Origin: Nanobdellota archaeon | Lineage (GTDB): Archaea > Nanobdellota > Nanobdellia > Pacearchaeales > GW2011-AR1 | NCBI GenBank assembly: GCA_027334715.1 | Contig: DAHWUG010000003.1 | Location: 1 to 64,000 of the forward strand | Direction: 5' to 3' | Length of the DNA stretch: 64,000 nucleotides | Shown here: piece by piece, positions 7,568 to 15,294 of the stretch | Layout: each line of letters opens with the position of its first letter | Numbering within the stretch: the first letter of the stretch is position 1 | Translations under genes and position numbers: made by a program | The notes under the pieces: model-generated | Database searches by the model: none | Told to the model about the DNA's origin: nothing | The model's input: only the letters and a program-made list of their open reading frames with translations

Positions 7568-7780
7568 TCAGATATAGCTTGGAAAAGGCCTTGGTTCCTG
7601 TCCTTTTTTTGGTTCACGGGCCTGTTTTTTTGGTTTTGACTCATTTTCCCCTAATTCAGCTATCTTGTCTCTTATTGCTTCCCTGATAAACTCTGTTTTT
7701 GTGCTGTAATTATGTTTCTTCATTACTTTTTCTAATGTCTGGAGAAATCCCTTTTCCAGCTTAATACTTATTGTTTCCAT
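7568..7780 (-). CDS. Ribbon-helix-helix (CopG/NikR-type) DNA-binding protein
   Basis: 70 residues. METISIKLEKGFLQTLEKVM supplies the beta strand and first helix, and NYSTKTEFIREAIRDKIAEL the second helix of an RHH fold, followed by a Lys/Pro-rich tail. RHH proteins bind DNA as dimers at short direct or inverted repeats and often repress their own promoter. Three tandem 10-bp repeats lie just upstream (7791-7820), in the right place for autoregulation. No toxin gene is evident next to it. Confidence 0.8.
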   Translation of the reverse strand: METISIKLEKGFLQTLEKVMKKHNYSTKTEFIREAIRDKIAELGENESKPKKQAREPKKGQEPRPFPSYI

Positions 7781-7790
7781 GTTAATCCAG

Positions 7791-7820
7791 AGTAATATTA
7801 AGTAATACCAAGTAATATTT
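7791..7820. promoter_or_regulatory. Three tandem AGTAATA decamers, putative RHH operator
   Basis: AGTAATATTA, AGTAATACCA and AGTAATATTT follow each other with an exact 10-bp period, i.e. on the same face of the helix. They overlap the minus-strand TATA-like element (TTTAAATATT) of the RHH gene that begins at 7780. This is the expected layout for cooperative autorepression by RHH dimers, though binding itself is inference. Confidence 0.6.
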
Positions 7821-7849
7821 AAAACTATGGCTTATGGCTTTAAAGAAAA

Positions 7850-8164
7850 TTATGGTGCAGAATAATCTTCAGGTTCCTGCTGGCTGTTTCTATTCCTAAT
7901 TTTTGCAGCTTTTTCAATAGACTGCTCTGTCAATCCTACTTGTATATAAAACTGAAAACGAAACAAATAGGGCTTTTCCTTAATATAATCTTCAACAAGC
8001 ATTATTCCATGCTTTGATTTATCCCTTTTATATTTGACGTAATAAGATGCAATTTCCCTCGCGGTTTTTCCCTCTAGAGATGTTCTAACCATTTTCCTTA
8101 ACTCAACAAATGCGCCGCTTTCAAAATCAACGCATTCTGTTTCAGCTGAATCATCCAAGCTCAT
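7850..8164 (-). CDS. Hypothetical protein, 104 aa
   Basis: Soluble protein with an acidic N-terminus (SLDDSAETECVDFESG), then helices (TAREIASYYVKYKRDKSKHG; TEQSIEKAAKIRNR). It lies upstream of the RHH operator on the same strand. No family recognised. A role related to the RHH gene is possible but unsupported. Confidence 0.5.
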   Translation of the reverse strand: MSLDDSAETECVDFESGAFVELRKMVRTSLEGKTAREIASYYVKYKRDKSKHGIMLVEDYIKEKPYLFRFQFYIQVGLTEQSIEKAAKIRNRNSQQEPEDYSAP

Positions 8165-8247
8165 GGGAAAGCCAGAAAAAAAGCGTTTATAATCATTTAT
8201 GTATTGCTTTGGAGCAGGTTTATAAGTTCATTTAGCCAAGATATACA

Positions 8248-8475
8248 ATGCCAAAAAGAGACAGAAACAGATACAGAGAAGAATGGAAACATGACCATGA
8301 ACACTGCCATTACAGGCACTGCAGAAAAATGGGTGGTGGAATTTATGGGCTTGGATTTATAGGAGCTGCAATATTTTACCTGCAGCAATCAACCAGCTTC
8401 TGGATAGGAGTCCTGGGAATTCTTAAGGCTCTTGTCTGGCCTGCATTTGTTGTATATCACCTGCTTGGACTGTAA
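8248..8475 (+). CDS. His/Arg-rich N-terminus, two-TM microprotein
   Basis: 75 residues. The N-terminal 28 are charged and histidine/cysteine-rich (HDHEHCHYRHC), followed by two hydrophobic segments (IYGLGFIGAAIFYL and IGVLGILKALVWPAFVVYHLL). A TATA-like TTTATAAG sits about 30 bases before the ATG. The His/Cys cluster suggests metal binding at the membrane surface. It resembles the protein at 1829-2164 in plan, not sequence. Function unknown. Confidence 0.65.
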   Translation: MPKRDRNRYREEWKHDHEHCHYRHCRKMGGGIYGLGFIGAAIFYLQQSTSFWIGVLGILKALVWPAFVVYHLLGL

Positions 8476-8480
8476 AAAAT

Positions 8481-8657
8481 TTAAATTGTTTCAAGCAAAA
8501 AAGTATTGATTTCCAATTTAGTTAGCTTGTTCTTGTGATTGCACCATGGGCATATTGCATGAAACGAGCCTTTCTTGTCTTTTTTAAGATTATCTCCATA
8601 AACCGCACTGAATTCCTGCCTGCAGCTTTTCTTTTTGCATTTCTTAAGAATTCTCAT
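8481..8657 (-). CDS. 58-aa zinc-ribbon protein
   Basis: A short minus-strand frame from ATG 8657 to TAA 8481-8483. It has four cysteines in two pairs: C7 and C12 (KKCKKKSCRQ), then C36 and C39 (AICPWCNH). This is a small zinc ribbon with a basic N-terminus, likely to bind nucleic acid or protein. It is convergent with the His-rich microprotein gene, five bases from its stop. The 150 bases beyond its start, up to 8825, hold only a doubtful 20-codon frame (8720-8782, minus). Confidence 0.55.
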   Translation of the reverse strand: MRILKKCKKKSCRQEFSAVYGDNLKKDKKGSFHAICPWCNHKNKLTKLEINTFLLETI

Positions 8658-8824
8658 GCCAAATAAAGGGGTTAGAAATATAAATATCTAACTACTTCTT
8701 CGTTTTCTTATAATAATACTTATTTTGCTTTAGACAAGAGCGCCTTTCCAAAGCCTGTTTCGTATTTATGCATTTCTTTCATATGCAATTAAATCAAAAA
8801 TTGTTTAAAAATGTAATAAAATAT

Positions 8825-9304
8825 TTATTCAAAAAGGGCAAAGTAAATCACGCCGGGAATCTGGAAAAGGATAACTCCTGTGTGATAGATTGAATTTCTT
8901 GTCAGATTGAAAAACCAGGGAACAACATATGACGGGCCAAATCCCTGAAGCATAAGAACAACTGAAATAACCATCATGAATGTTCCCAGAAAAATCCAGA
9001 TTCCAACAAATGTATTGAGAATTTTGTGTGAAGAAAGGTCAAATGTGCTTCTCATGATAAAGCTTACAAGGGCAAAGGTCATTACAATAAAACTGATAAC
9101 AAAAGGAATTGATGCAGGAATGTTTATTCCGTTGAAAAAATTTCCTATTGTTCCGAGGCCTTCTATTGAAATAAGATTGAACATGTCATTGAACAAATAC
9201 CATGAAAAAAGGTAAAGGAGAACAAGAAGAACTTCTGAACGCGATGGCTGCTTCCATTTTATGCTTTCAACTTCTTTCCTCAGATTAATCAGCCTCTTTT
9301 TCAT
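8825..9304 (-). CDS. Four-TM membrane protein, unknown family
   Basis: 159 residues with a basic N-terminus (MKKRLINLRKEVE) and four hydrophobic helices at about 25-43, 66-85, 97-118 and 140-157. No catalytic motif. It stands alone between unrelated genes. Function unknown. Confidence 0.6.
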   Translation of the reverse strand: MKKRLINLRKEVESIKWKQPSRSEVLLVLLYLFSWYLFNDMFNLISIEGLGTIGNFFNGINIPASIPFVISFIVMTFALVSFIMRSTFDLSSHKILNTFVGIWIFLGTFMMVISVVLMLQGFGPSYVVPWFFNLTRNSIYHTGVILFQIPGVIYFALFE

Positions 9305-9498
9305 GCTACAATAAGTGAAAGCTTGTTTAAAATATTAACTAAATTTATCTTTAGTATGTTTTTTTACTGCAAAAATGTCTTTCATAAAGTGTACAAATCG
9401 ATTTTATTAGGTAAGGTACTCTAAAATAAAAAGATGGTAAAAAGAAGTGATGACTCCTGGACTTGCAATGTAAAAAACATACATTCCTAATACACAAC

Positions 9499-9629
9499 GC
9501 TTAAAAACCCATAAATCCACGCTATTTTGTAATGTCAGAAGTAGGGAGATTCGGTTCGTTAATATTTCGGTCGGTTGAACTAGTTCTAAGACAGACAAAT
9601 AACATGAGTGTAAGGAGGACAAAAATACA
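9499..9629 (+). promoter_or_regulatory. Promoter and ~100-nt leader of the RRM gene
   Basis: A TATA-like CTTAAAAACC (9500-9509) implies a start site near 9530, leaving a leader of about 100 bases before the ATG at 9630. This is long for an archaeon where most genes are near-leaderless. It ends with a clear Shine-Dalgarno TAAGGAGG. Long leaders are known on cold-shock and RNA-binding-protein mRNAs in other organisms. The preceding 190 bases (9305-9498) hold no gene I can support. Confidence 0.5.
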
Positions 9630-9959
9630 ATGAAAGTTTACGTAGGAAACTTGCCTTTTACAGTAGATGACGAAAAGCTCAGAGAACTTTTCAGTAAGTT
9701 CGGAGATGTTGAGGAAGCTACAATAATAAAGGACAAGTATTCAGGAAGATCGAAAGGATTCGGTTTCGTTACTTTCCAGGATGACGCTGCTGCCAAGAAA
9801 GCTATTGAGGAAATGAATGAGAAAGAAGTTGAAGGCAGAGCATTGAAAGTTAATGAAGCAAGGCCAATGGAAGAAAGGCCGCCTAGAAGAGATTTCGGTG
9901 GAAGAGGCGGAGGAAGAGAAGGCGGAAGAAGCTTTGGCGGTCCAAGAAGAAGGTTTTAG
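9630..9959 (+). CDS. RRM RNA-binding protein with RGG tail
   Basis: 109 residues: one RRM domain (1-80) with RNP2 VYVGNL (3-8) and RNP1 KGFGFVTF (about 46-53), then a Gly/Arg-rich tail (GGRGGGREGGRSFGG). The architecture matches the glycine-rich RNA-binding proteins of cyanobacteria and eukaryotes, which act as cold-inducible RNA chaperones. RRMs are uncommon in archaea, which suggests transfer. The gene is monocistronic, with its own leader, a strong Shine-Dalgarno and a T-rich terminator. Confidence 0.92.
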   Translation: MKVYVGNLPFTVDDEKLRELFSKFGDVEEATIIKDKYSGRSKGFGFVTFQDDAAAKKAIEEMNEKEVEGRALKVNEARPMEERPPRRDFGGRGGGREGGRSFGGPRRRF

Positions 9960-9985
9960 GAATTAAAAAACTTCTAAAAAATACA

Positions 9986-10004
9986 TTTTTTATTTTTATT
10001 TTTT
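9986..10004 (+). terminator. T-rich terminator after RRM gene
   Basis: About 27 bases after the stop codon lies a run made almost only of T with single A interruptions (TTTTTTATTTTTATTTTTT), typical of archaeal intrinsic termination. No stem is needed. Confidence 0.55.
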
Positions 10005-10116
10005 AAAATATCTTTTTAATTATGCATTATTATATTATATATTTTATAATATATATTTTACAGTATATAGTTTGACATCCGGAAAAGCTTAAATAATTTT
10101 AATATTACACATCCTT

Positions 10117-10365
10117 ATGCTAGAGGATATTGAATACAGAAATTATATAATCAAGTTGTCTAGTGAGCCCGAAGAAAAGCTTAGGGAAATTGCTGATAGT
10201 TACAAAAATGCCGGATGGCTGAGAAAGATTCTTTGGAGCATGTCTTCAGAAAAGAGGTTAATGGCAAAGGCAGCTGACTATCTCCTTACAGAAGGTAAAA
10301 AAAGAAGTCATGGAGAACTGGAAGGAAAGGTTATAACTGGTGAATTAAAGATAGTGCAGTTCTAA
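10117..10365 (+). CDS. Hypothetical helical protein, 82 aa
   Basis: Charged helical protein (EEKLREIADSYKNAGWLRKILWSMSSEKRLMAKAADYLL) with a short beta-like C-terminus. A TATA-like GCTTAAATAA (10087-10096) lies about 25 bases before the ATG, supporting a near-leaderless transcript. No family recognised. Confidence 0.55.
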   Translation: MLEDIEYRNYIIKLSSEPEEKLREIADSYKNAGWLRKILWSMSSEKRLMAKAADYLLTEGKKRSHGELEGKVITGELKIVQF

Positions 10366-10463
10366 AATTTTTTAAAAAAGATATTTTCTGTTTGCGGAAT
10401 GGGATAATTCTGAAAATAATAAAGAAATTATAAAATAAAAAATAACTTTTTATAAAAATCTAA

Positions 10464-10646
10464 TTAATTTTCAGAAAGAATTACATGCTCAAGCAAAGCG
10501 CCTGTATTCTTGGATTTTAAATCCAGAAATGCATATTGCGGCTCTCTACTCCTTATTTGCATGATTAGCTCGGTTATTTTTCTTCTTTCTTCATTTATTG
10601 CATCCTTTGCCTTGTAAATCCACTCATATTCAGGGTAATACTCCAT
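10464..10646 (-). CDS. Hypothetical 60-aa protein
   Basis: Short protein with a Tyr/Glu-rich start (MEYYPEYEWIYKAKDA) and a basic helix (NEERRKITELIMQIRSRE). It lies convergent to the 82-residue gene and divergent from the RNase P RNA promoter. Coding potential is plausible but unsupported by any recognised family. Confidence 0.4.
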   Translation of the reverse strand: MEYYPEYEWIYKAKDAINEERRKITELIMQIRSREPQYAFLDLKSKNTGALLEHVILSEN

Positions 10647-10693
10647 GTAGTTAAAAATGCAGGAATCGTTATTTAAAGATTATTATTCACAAG

Positions 10694-10703
10694 GCTTAAA
10701 TAT
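10694..10703 (+). promoter_or_regulatory. TATA box of RNase P RNA
   Basis: GCTTAAATAT lies about 25-30 bases ahead of the 5' strand of the P1 helix of the RNA, the normal archaeal TATA spacing. Confidence 0.55.
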
Positions 10704-10723
10704 GCCTGAATTGTTAATTTTTT

Positions 10724-11004
10724 GTAAGTCGGGAAGTTAACTTTCGGGATTCAGCCTTTAATCAGGCAGATGTCGAAAAATATCGATATCGAATTCTGAG
10801 GAAGGTCCGGCCACCACATAACGTTGCCTTTTGAAAAAAAGGTTCTCGCGAGGGAAAGCTCCAGAACAGAAACGACCCTATTAAGTTAGGCTGAAACGAC
10901 TGACTCAACAGGTGCAACCTCTTTGTGAGGGCTTAGTCGAATGTTAACACAAACTGTCCCTGCATGCGGGGAGTTTGACAGAAGCTGGCCTATTCCTGAC
11001 TTAC
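10724..11004 (+). ncRNA. rnpB: RNase P RNA (archaeal)
   Basis: A non-coding stretch of about 280 bases with the universal RNase P core. The 5' conserved region GAGGAAGGTCCGGCC (about 10798) and the 3' region ACAGAAGCTGGCCTA (about 10978) form the P4 pairing. The ends AAGTCGGGAA (10726-10735) and TTCCTGACTT (10993-11002) pair as helix P1 with one G-U. The RNA removes 5' leaders from tRNA precursors. Exact ends are estimated from P1. A tRNA-Phe gene follows 60 bases later. Confidence 0.88.
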
Positions 11005-11064
11005 TTTTATTTTTCTCTTAGAAAGTCTTTTAAAACAAATATTGCTCAGATTATCAAGTTTTAA

Positions 11065-11136
11065 GGGCAGGTAGCTCAGTGGGAGAGCACATGACTGAAG
11101 CTCATGGCGTCGGGGGTTCGATTCCCTCTCTGCCCA
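11065..11136 (+). tRNA. tRNA-Phe (GAA)
   Basis: Full cloverleaf of 72 bases: acceptor GGGCAGG pairing with TCTGCCC, D-arm TAGCTCAGTGGGAGAGC, anticodon stem CATGA/TCATG with loop CTGAAGC (anticodon GAA) and T-loop TTCGATT. The discriminator is A and CCA is not encoded. No intron. Confidence 0.92.
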
Positions 11137-11208
11137 TCCCCATAACATTTATAAAATTAAGTCTATTGGTATAAAAATAATGGTGATAAAAAATTAAAAG
11201 AGGAAAAA

Positions 11209-11466
11209 ATGGCTGAAGAAAGAATAAACAAGGATTCTATTGCATACACTCTTGGAATTTTAAGCATAGTTTTTGCATTTACGTCAGCATTGACCGGAAT
11301 AATTGTATCAATAATCGGAGTATACCAAAGCAAGGGGCTTAAAAAAGCAAGAAGATTGAATGTAATTGGCCTTGTTTTGTCAATAGTTATGTTCATAATA
11401 AACATTATTGCAGGAATTTACTTTTTAAACTCTGGATTGTCAAGCACGGGTACTTTCCCATTTTAA
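11209..11466 (+). CDS. Small two-TM protein, DUF4190-like
   Basis: 85 residues with two hydrophobic segments (YTLGILSIVFAFTSALTGIIV and LNVIGLVLSIVMFIINIIAG) joined by a short basic loop (QSKGLKKARR). This resembles the DUF4190 layout of LGI(I/L)S...GxxL....I.G. It starts after an AT-rich purine tract and lies one base ahead of the pilin-like gene. Function unknown. Confidence 0.55.
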   Translation: MAEERINKDSIAYTLGILSIVFAFTSALTGIIVSIIGVYQSKGLKKARRLNVIGLVLSIVMFIINIIAGIYFLNSGLSSTGTFPF

Positions 11467-11467
11467 A

Positions 11468-12025
11468 ATGAGCATAAAAAATTACAAGAAAGGCCAGATG
11501 GAAATGTCTATGGGAACAATAGTTACCATAGTTCTTCTGGTGATTGTTCTTGTTTTGGGAATCTTCTTTATACAAAAAATCTTCAACTCTGGTTCAAATG
11601 TTATTGACCAAGTTGATTCTTCTGTTAATGGTCAACTAAGCACATTGTTTGGTCAGGATCAGACAAAGCAGATAGTTTTTTATCCATCTAATCAAATGAT
11701 AATAAACAAGGGAAGTTCTGGCGGGTTTGCTTTTTCCTTAAGAAACACTGACAACACTAATGGAGTTTTTTCTTATGATGTTTTTGTTCAGGAAATCGGT
11801 TCAGATTGTACAATGACCAAAGATGAAGCAAATAACTTAATCATTCTTGGAGGAACAGGGGCCAATATAAACATACCATCAGGAAGTTTCCTTGAACAGG
11901 GGATACTTGTAAAGTTTAAGATCCCTCCCTCAGCGCCTTTGTGTGATATCAGATACGGAATAGACGTTCAAAAAGATGGAAATACTTATATTCCAACAGT
12001 AAGTGTTGATTTAACAATAAAGTAA
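11468..12025 (+). CDS. Class III signal-peptide (pilin-like) exported protein
   Basis: 185 residues. Basic N-terminus followed by KKGQMEMSMGTIVTIVLLVI: a G-Q junction before a long hydrophobic helix, the site cut by archaeal prepilin/preflagellin peptidases. The remainder is a beta-rich domain with two cysteines (SDCTM, LCDIRY). It is probably an exported pilin-like or pseudopilin-like subunit. It follows the small membrane-protein gene by one base. Related N-termini recur in the 33.8-41.8 kb cluster. Confidence 0.7.
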   Translation: MSIKNYKKGQMEMSMGTIVTIVLLVIVLVLGIFFIQKIFNSGSNVIDQVDSSVNGQLSTLFGQDQTKQIVFYPSNQMIINKGSSGGFAFSLRNTDNTNGVFSYDVFVQEIGSDCTMTKDEANNLIILGGTGANINIPSGSFLEQGILVKFKIPPSAPLCDIRYGIDVQKDGNTYIPTVSVDLTIK

Positions 12026-12080
12026 ATCTTTTATTTCCTGTAACCTTAACTTTTATTAATTGATTTTACATTGATTATTC

Positions 12081-13460
12081 ATGCATGAAAAACTTAAAAT
12101 CTATAATACTTTAACAAGAAAAAAAGAGGATTTCAAGCCGATAAAGCCGGGATTTGCAGGAATATACACATGCGGACCAACTGTCTATTGGTATCAGCAT
12201 ATAGGAAATCTTAGAAGCTATATTTTTCCAGATATTCTCAAAAGAGTACTAATCTATGATGGATTCAAGGTCAAGCAGATAATAAATATAACAGATGTAG
12301 GGCATTTAACTTCTGATGCAGATACGGGAGAGGACAAGATGGAAAAGGCTGCAAAAAAAGAGGGAAAAGCCGCAAAAGATATTGCAGATTATTATTTCAA
12401 AATTTTCAGGGAGGACTTAAAAAAAATAAATGTCCTTGAGCCAAGCGAATGGACAAAGGCTACAGAAAACATAAAAGAGCAGATTGAACTGATAAAAAAG
12501 CTTGAGGAAAAAGGATACACCTACAAAACAAGTGATGGAATTTATTTCAACACTTCAAAATTCAAGGATTATGGCAAGCTTGCGGGTCTTAAAAAAGAGG
12601 GGATCAAGGCAGGAAAAAGGATTGCTGTCGGAGAGAAAAAAAATAGCACTGACTTTGCACTGTGGAAATTCTCTGAAACTCCCGGAGAAAGGCTTCAGGA
12701 ATGGAATTCTCCATGGGGAATCGGATTCCCTGGATGGCATATTGAGTGCAGTGCCATGTCAATGAAATATCTTGGAGAACATTTTGACATACACACAGGC
12801 GGCCAGGACCATATACAAATACACCATACAAATGAAATTGCCCAAAGCGAAGCTGCAACAGGAAAAAAATTTGTTAATTACTGGGTTCACGGGGCATGGC
12901 TTTTGTTCAGGGGAGAAAAAATATCAAAAAGCTCCGGAGGATTATACACCATTTCAGAGCTTGAGAAAAAAGGATTTGAACCTTTAGACTTCAGGTATCT
13001 CTGCCTAGGAACGCATTATCGAAAGCCATTAAGCTTTACTTTTGAAAATCTTGAGACGGCAAAAAATTCATATCAAAGACTGAAGAATATAATAAAAGAA
13101 CTTAAAGAAAGCGGAAAAATAAACAAAAAATATCTTCAGGAGTTTGAGAAAGCTGTTAATGATGACATGGACATGCCAAGAGCACTGCAGGTGCTGTGGA
13201 ATTTGCTTAGAGACAAGAAAGCAGAAGGGAAAAAAGAAACTATTAAGGAAATGGACAAAATTTTTGGACTTGATTTGCTCAGGGAAGATAAAATTGAACT
13301 TCCTGCTGAAATAAAAAGCATGGTAAAGCAAAGGGAAGAAATGAGAAAAAAAGGAAGATGGGAAGAGGCTGACAGAATAAGGGATGAAATAAAAGATAAA
13401 GGCTATGTCATTGAAGATACAAAAGACGGATTTTTAGTAAAAAAAGAGCAAAAGATGTAA
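12081..13460 (+). CDS. cysS: Cysteinyl-tRNA synthetase
   Basis: 459 residues, normal for the family. Charges tRNA-Cys. Class I signatures are visible: zinc ligand C31 in TCGPTVY, the HIGN motif (40-43) and the KMSKS-equivalent EKISKSSGG in the second half. The zinc-site GWHIECSAM and GGQDHIQIHHTNEIAQSEA blocks are also clear. The start ATG is followed by HEKLKIYNT, as in other CysS proteins. It lies upstream of the RuBisCO gene, which has its own TATA box. Confidence 0.97.
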   Translation: MHEKLKIYNTLTRKKEDFKPIKPGFAGIYTCGPTVYWYQHIGNLRSYIFPDILKRVLIYDGFKVKQIINITDVGHLTSDADTGEDKMEKAAKKEGKAAKDIADYYFKIFREDLKKINVLEPSEWTKATENIKEQIELIKKLEEKGYTYKTSDGIYFNTSKFKDYGKLAGLKKEGIKAGKRIAVGEKKNSTDFALWKFSETPGERLQEWNSPWGIGFPGWHIECSAMSMKYLGEHFDIHTGGQDHIQIHHTNEIAQSEAATGKKFVNYWVHGAWLLFRGEKISKSSGGLYTISELEKKGFEPLDFRYLCLGTHYRKPLSFTFENLETAKNSYQRLKNIIKELKESGKINKKYLQEFEKAVNDDMDMPRALQVLWNLLRDKKAEGKKETIKEMDKIFGLDLLREDKIELPAEIKSMVKQREEMRKKGRWEEADRIRDEIKDKGYVIEDTKDGFLVKKEQKM

Positions 13461-13475
13461 CTTTTGTTTCATAAG

Positions 13476-13485
13476 TTTTAAATAT
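13476..13485 (+). promoter_or_regulatory. TATA box of RuBisCO gene
   Basis: TTTTAAATAT lies 43 bases before the ATG at 13528, leaving room for a short leader that carries an AGAGGA ribosome-binding sequence. This suggests independent transcription from cysS. Confidence 0.45.
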
Positions 13486-13527
13486 GGCAGAGATTTTCAA
13501 TAAAAATTAGGCAAAAAAAGAGGAAAA

Positions 13528-14829
13528 ATGACTGAAAAAAAAGTTGAATGGTATCATAGTTTTATAAATCTGAAATACAAACCAAAAAAAACAGACTTGA
13601 AAGTTCTTTATTATTTCGAACCTGCAAAGGGAATAACAAAGGAAGATGCCATAGGAAGAATTGCGTCTGAAAGCAGCACAGGGACATGGACAACCTTATT
13701 CAAGCTTCCTCCAAGAATGAAAGAATTAATGGCAACTGCCTACAAAATTGAAGGAAATTATGTTCATGTTGCATATCCTTTTGATTTGTGGGAAAGGGGA
13801 AACATGCCACAACTTCTTTCAGGAATTGCGGGAAATATTTTTGGGATGAAAGCTCTAAACAATCTTAAACTTATTGACGCATCTCTTCCTTATGAATATC
13901 TCCAGGGATTTAAGGGACCTAATCTGGGAATTCCTGGATTGAGAAAATATTTTCATGTTTACAACAGGCCGTTGACCGGCGCTGTTCCAAAACCAAAAAT
14001 TGGATTCACATCAGAAGAGCATGCGAAAATTGGGTATGAAACATGGATGGGCGGATTTGACCTAGTCAAGGATGACGAGAATCTTACAAGCACAAGTTTC
14101 AATAATTTTTACAGGAGGGTGGAGCTTATGGCAAAAATGAGGGACAAAGCAGAGAAGGAAACAGGAGAAATAAAGGATGCTCTGATAAACATAACATCTA
14201 AAACAAAAGAAATGGAAAAACGAGCAAAGTTTTTGCATAATCATGGATTCAAATATGCGATGATTGATGTTGTGACATGTGGCACAGCTGCTGTCCAGAC
14301 TTTAAGGGAGACAATGGGCGATTATGGAATGGCAATTCATGCGCATAGAGCAATGCATGCTGCATTTGATAGGAATCCCAAGCATGGAATATCAATGGAA
14401 TTTCTTGCAAAAATAATGAAGACAATTGGAGTTGACCAGATACATTCTGGAACAGCAGTAGGAAAATTAATTGGCAGCAGGGAAGAGGTTTTATCTGTTG
14501 CGAATGTCCTCAGGGAGAAAAATGTTAAACCTTATAAAAAAGTTTTATTAGAACAAGCATGGGGGAACATGAAACCCGCATTTCCGGTGACTTCAGGAGG
14601 ATTGCATCCCGGCATAGTTCCAGATGTTATGAATATTTATGGAATAAATTCAGTCATTCTTATTTCAGGCGGAATACATGGTCATCCTCGTGGAACAAGG
14701 GCAGGGGCAATTGCTTCAATGCAGGCAATAGAAGCAACAAACAAAAAAATAAGCCTTGAGGAATATGCAAAAACACATAAAGAACTTAGGGAAGCCCTGG
14801 AAAAATGGGGAAGAATGAGACCTGAATAA
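13528..14829 (+). CDS. rbcL: RuBisCO large subunit, archaeal form III / II-III type
   Basis: 433 residues with an apparently complete active site: E48 and T53 region (ESSTGTWT), N103, K155 and K157 (AVPKPK), carbamylated K181 with D183/E184 (VKDDEN), H273 (HAHRAMH), H306 (HSGTAVGK), K313, S356 and G381-G382. It should carboxylate ribulose-1,5-bisphosphate to two 3-phosphoglycerates. In DPANN archaea it is thought to work in the AMP pathway, feeding nucleotide ribose into glycolysis, not in a Calvin cycle. AMP phosphorylase and ribose-1,5-bisphosphate isomerase are not in this window. A Nudix gene follows after 18 bases. Confidence 0.93.
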   Translation: MTEKKVEWYHSFINLKYKPKKTDLKVLYYFEPAKGITKEDAIGRIASESSTGTWTTLFKLPPRMKELMATAYKIEGNYVHVAYPFDLWERGNMPQLLSGIAGNIFGMKALNNLKLIDASLPYEYLQGFKGPNLGIPGLRKYFHVYNRPLTGAVPKPKIGFTSEEHAKIGYETWMGGFDLVKDDENLTSTSFNNFYRRVELMAKMRDKAEKETGEIKDALINITSKTKEMEKRAKFLHNHGFKYAMIDVVTCGTAAVQTLRETMGDYGMAIHAHRAMHAAFDRNPKHGISMEFLAKIMKTIGVDQIHSGTAVGKLIGSREEVLSVANVLREKNVKPYKKVLLEQAWGNMKPAFPVTSGGLHPGIVPDVMNIYGINSVILISGGIHGHPRGTRAGAIASMQAIEATNKKISLEEYAKTHKELREALEKWGRMRPE

Positions 14830-14847
14830 AAAACTCCTGAAAATAAA

Positions 14848-15294
14848 ATGCCAAAGTACAGACAAGCTGTTTTTGCCTTGCCTTATGCAAAAACAAAAAA
14901 TGGAATTGAATATATTCTTCTTAAGAGAAAACTGCACTGGGTTGGGTGGGAATTCACCAAAGGAGGAATAGAGAAAGGAGAGAAAAAAGAGGAAACGGCA
15001 AGAAGAGAATTGAGAGAGGAAACTGGGAGACGTGCATTAAAAATAAAAAGATTCAATTTTTCCGGAAAATACAAATACAACAAAAAGTTTCCAACAAGGC
15101 ATGGAATGATCGGGCAAACGTTCACTCTTTTTGCGGGAGAAGTAAAAAAAGGGCCCGTAAAAATCTCAAGAAAAGAGCATTCAAGGCATAAATGGGTGGA
15201 TTTTTCCCAAGCAATTAAAATGCTGAAGTTTGCGGACCAAAGAAAATCCTTAAGAATTGTGAATTCATGGTTAATGCATGGCAGAAAAAATTAA
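14848..15294 (+). CDS. Nudix hydrolase
   Basis: 148 residues with a complete Nudix box spanning GGIEKGEKKEETARRE and LREETG (G-x5-E-x7-REuxEExG), which binds Mg and hydrolyses nucleoside diphosphate-X bonds. The layout resembles ApnA/diadenosine-tetraphosphate hydrolases (N-terminal LKRKLHWVGWEFTKGG). It follows rbcL by 18 bases and overlaps the NFACT-R gene by 17. Co-location with a nucleotide-salvage RuBisCO is suggestive only. Confidence 0.9.
   Translation: MPKYRQAVFALPYAKTKNGIEYILLKRKLHWVGWEFTKGGIEKGEKKEETARRELREETGRRALKIKRFNFSGKYKYNKKFPTRHGMIGQTFTLFAGEVKKGPVKISRKEHSRHKWVDFSQAIKMLKFADQRKSLRIVNSWLMHGRKN

Noticed and set aside
8720-8782. 20-codon minus-strand frame
   Set aside because: Too short and without support; only noted as possible remnant.
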